A stretch of DNA of 7,376 bases from an uncultured Hyphomicrobiales bacterium (lineage in GTDB: Bacteria > Pseudomonadota > Alphaproteobacteria > Rhizobiales > Aestuariivirgaceae): positions 1 through 7,376 of the forward strand of contig CAIYXE010000282.1 in the NCBI GenBank assembly GCA_903930095.1, read 5' to 3'. This document shows positions 6,208-7,376 of this stretch, in pieces. A program made the position numbers and the translations under genes. Every line of letters starts with the position of its first letter. The first letter of the stretch is position 1. Below the pieces are notes generated by a model. It made no database searches. It worked only from the letters and a program-made list of their open reading frames with translations, and was not told where the DNA came from.

Positions 6208-6974
6208 CAGCGCACCCCGTCGCGGATGGCCTTGCCCGCGGCGGCAAGCCCGTCGCGCAGCACCCAGACGTCGCCCGAATAGCAGATGAAGTCGAAGCCC
6301 TGGCGGTAGCAGGCGATGCCCTGCTCGACATTGGGCACGAGGCGGCCCAAGGCCTTGTTGTGCTTCTTCGCCGCGGCGATGATCGCCTCGATGGCGGCGG
6401 TGAATTTCGGGTGCCCGAACTCGCCCGGAAAGCCGAGCGAGACGGAGAGGTCGAAATGGCCGACCCACAGGCCGTCAACGCCTGGCAGGGCGGCGATGCC
6501 GTCAACATTGCTTGCCCCTTCCGCGGTTTCGATGAGGCAGATCACGGCGGTGCGGTCATTGGCGGCCTGCAGTGCTGCGGCCACCGGTGCGGCACGGTAA
6601 TTGTCATGCGCCATCTGCAGTCCCACGCCGCGCTTGCCTGCCGGGAAGTACTTCACCGCATCCACCATGGCCTGCGCCTGTGCGACGGTGGAGATCATCG
6701 GGGCGATCAGACCCTCCGCACCCATGTCGCAGGCCCGTGCCAGCATGTCATTCTCCAGTGCGGGCACGCGCACGATCACGGGAATGCCCGCCGCCTCGAA
6801 GTAGCGGATGGCGCTTTTCAGCGTCTCGAAGCCGAAGCCTGAGTGTTCCATGTCGAAGAAGGCGAAATCGAGCCCGGCCTCCTTGAGGATGTGGCCGATC
6901 CCCGGCGTCGCGAACTCCACGATGAAGTTCCCGACTTTCAGCTCCTTCGAGGCCGCAAGCTGCTTCAGTCCCAA
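6207..6974 (-). CDS. HpcH/HpaI-family class II 2-oxo acid aldolase
   Basis: A 255-residue TIM-barrel aldolase, the normal family length. The family cleaves or forms 4-hydroxy-2-oxo acids, usually with pyruvate or a substituted pyruvate as donor, using a divalent metal. FFDMEHSG (39-46) contains His44, VIVRVP (66-71) contains Arg69, and the metal ligands are Glu149 (LIETAEG) and Asp175 (GHFDLS). These align with His45, Arg70, Glu149 and Asp175 of HpaI. GHFDL replaces the usual GPxDL, so this is a distinct subgroup and its substrate is unknown. The start chosen is TTG at 6974-6972, preceded by AAGGAG with 8-bp spacing, giving MGLKQLAASKELKVGNF. ATGs at 7061 context and 7031 lack a ribosome site and would add atypical residues. 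First gene of a two-gene unit with the hydroxyacid dehydrogenase, divergent from apnO. Confidence 0.87.
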   Translation of the reverse strand: MGLKQLAASKELKVGNFIVEFATPGIGHILKEAGLDFAFFDMEHSGFGFETLKSAIRYFEAAGIPVIVRVPALENDMLARACDMGAEGLIAPMISTVAQAQAMVDAVKYFPAGKRGVGLQMAHDNYRAAPVAAALQAANDRTAVICLIETAEGASNVDGIAALPGVDGLWVGHFDLSVSLGFPGEFGHPKFTAAIEAIIAAAKKHNKALGRLVPNVEQGIACYRQGFDFICYSGDVWVLRDGLAAAGKAIRDGVR

Positions 6975-6982
6975 ACCGGAAA

Positions 6983-6988
6983 CTCCTT
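6983..6988 (-). promoter_or_regulatory. Ribosome binding site supporting a TTG start
   Basis: AAGGAG on the minus strand, 8 bp before TTG at 6974. No in-frame ATG upstream has a comparable site, and the resulting N-terminus fits the family's usual short lead into the first beta strand. Confidence 0.7.
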
Positions 6989-7024
6989 CAAGGTTGCCGC
7001 ACCGATGAGAGCCAACTGATTGAC

Positions 7025-7035
7025 TTGTCATACCA
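7025..7035. promoter_or_regulatory. Candidate GntR/FadR-type operator
   Basis: TTGTCATACCA fits the FadR-subfamily GntR consensus (yGTM-N-KACy: tGTC-A-TACc) and is nearly symmetrical. FadR-type GntR regulators are common controllers of sugar-acid operons in alphaproteobacteria. No regulator gene is in the window, and an 11-bp match can arise by chance. Confidence 0.35.
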
Positions 7036-7051
7036 GCAGCATGTAAGCACT

Positions 7052-7075
7052 CTGAAAACAATCCGAGGTTTTCAG
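7052..7075. repeat. Perfect inverted repeat just before the apnO start
   Basis: CTGAAAAC (7052-7059) and GTTTTCAG (7068-7075) are exact reverse complements separated by 8 bp, ending one base before the apnO ATG. The only Shine-Dalgarno-like sequence for apnO, GAGG (7065-7068), lies in the loop and the first base of the right arm. It could be a regulator's operator, or an mRNA hairpin that tunes apnO translation. Confidence 0.6.
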
Positions 7076-7076
7076 C

Positions 7077-7376
7077 ATGACGTCAATCGCTCTCTTCGGT
7101 GCCGGCGGCAAGATGGGCCACAGGCTGTCCCGCAATCTCAATGGCTCGCGCTTTGCCGTGCGCCATGTTGAGGTGAGCGAGGCTGGCCGCGCCCGGCTGG
7201 CGCAGGACTTCGGGATCGCCTGCGTGCCCGCGGAGGAGGCGCTGGCAGGGGCTGAGGTGGTGATCCTCGCCGTGCCGGACACGCACATCGGCAAGGTGGC
7301 ACAGTCGGTCCAGCACCTGCTGAAGCCCGGCATGATGGTGGTGGTTCTCGATGCCGCGGCCCCTTTCGCGGGTCAC
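7077..7376 (+). CDS. apnO: D-apionate oxidoisomerase, N-terminal part
   Basis: Partial gene: 100 codons open to the right edge. The protein starts MTSIALFGAGGKMGHRL, with a Rossmann GAGGKMG at residues 8-14, followed by VVILAVPDTHIG (about 71-82) and MVVVLDAAAPFAGH at the cut. This pattern matches ApnO, which oxidises D-apionate with NAD and migrates a hydroxymethyl group to give 3-oxo-isoapionate. Similar N-termini occur in 6-phosphogluconate-dehydrogenase-like and ketol-acid-reductoisomerase-like proteins, so the assignment rests on the ApnO-like GGKMG and AAAPFAGH segments together with the nearby apnL. The ATG at 7077 follows GAGG by 8 bp. It is transcribed away from all the minus-strand genes, from a shared regulatory region with an inverted repeat at its ribosome site. 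The catalytic C-terminal half is outside the window. Confidence 0.78.
   Translation, partial: MTSIALFGAGGKMGHRLSRNLNGSRFAVRHVEVSEAGRARLAQDFGIACVPAEEALAGAEVVILAVPDTHIGKVAQSVQHLLKPGMMVVVLDAAAPFAGH

Larger units (their letters stand above)
6975..7076. promoter_or_regulatory. Divergent regulatory region between the HpcH-type aldolase gene and apnO
   Basis: A 102-bp spacer, visibly less GC-rich than the flanking genes. It contains, in order, the AAGGAG of the leftward gene, the 12-mer GTTGCCGCACCG (6993-7004), TTGACT (7020-7025, a -35-like hexamer for apnO without a good -10), TTGTCATACCA (7025-7035) and a perfect inverted repeat at 7052-7075. Promoters for both genes must lie here or overlap the gene ends. 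No strong consensus -10 is seen in either direction, so initiation may depend on an activator; this last point is inference. Confidence 0.5.

Noticed and set aside
6208..6468. 87-residue N-terminal extension of the hydroxyacid dehydrogenase
   Set aside because: It lies wholly within the HpcH-type gene in another frame and is Arg-rich; family members start near MAGFRVALSG, at the TGATG junction.
6975..7061. 29-residue N-terminal extension of the HpcH-type aldolase
   Set aside because: It would run through the regulatory spacer, has no ribosome site, and is rich in Ser, His and Cys unlike family N-termini; the AAGGAG-TTG start is better placed.
1..7376. Defence system, prophage, CRISPR or mobile element
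   Set aside because: All coding regions are metabolic enzymes with similar composition; no regularly spaced repeats, tRNA, integrase or transposase sequences were seen.

Overview
The window is GC-rich chromosomal-type DNA, densely packed with sugar-acid catabolism genes. Base composition, the Rossmann and aldolase families present, and the short overlapping gene spacing suggest an alphaproteobacterium, most likely of the Hyphomicrobiales (rhizobia and relatives). That placement is inferred from style only; no taxonomic marker is present. No RNA genes, mobile elements, CRISPR arrays or transport genes are visible.

Layout from left to right: (1) the N-terminus of a PLP enzyme of the D-threonine aldolase / D-serine dehydratase family, on the minus strand and running off the left edge (1-177). 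(2) A 140-bp divergent spacer, then a short-chain dehydrogenase on the plus strand (318-1094). (3) A minus-strand unit converging on it: D-apionate lactonase apnL (4960-2996), then an OtnK-type four-carbon acid sugar kinase (2992-1733), then an OtnC-type class II aldolase/decarboxylase (1736-1098), with gaps of 3 bp and a 4-bp overlap. (4) A 203-bp spacer. (5) A second minus-strand pair: an HpcH/HpaI-type aldolase (6974-6207) joined by a one-base TGATG overlap to a D-2-hydroxyacid dehydrogenase (6207-5164). (6) A 102-bp, comparatively AT-rich divergent spacer with a perfect 8+8 bp inverted repeat and a GntR/FadR-like site. (7) The first 100 codons of apnO, D-apionate oxidoisomerase, on the plus strand and running off the right edge (7077-7376).

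Together the genes point to breakdown of D-apionate, the acid derived from the plant cell-wall branched sugar D-apiose. ApnL would open D-apionolactone, and ApnO would oxidise D-apionate and shift its hydroxymethyl group to give 3-oxo-isoapionate. In the described pathways this is decarboxylated directly, or phosphorylated and then processed by a RuBisCO-like protein. No RuBisCO-like protein is visible here. Instead apnL is followed by a kinase and a class II aldolase that look like the OtnK/OtnC pair of tetronate catabolism. The chemistry is analogous (4-phosphorylation of a 3-oxo acid, then loss of CO2), so this locus may hold an alternative lower branch, L-erythrulose 1-phosphate being the predicted product. 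The HpcH aldolase, hydroxyacid dehydrogenase, SDR and PLP enzyme have no settled place in this scheme. The two edge genes are incomplete only because the window cuts them.
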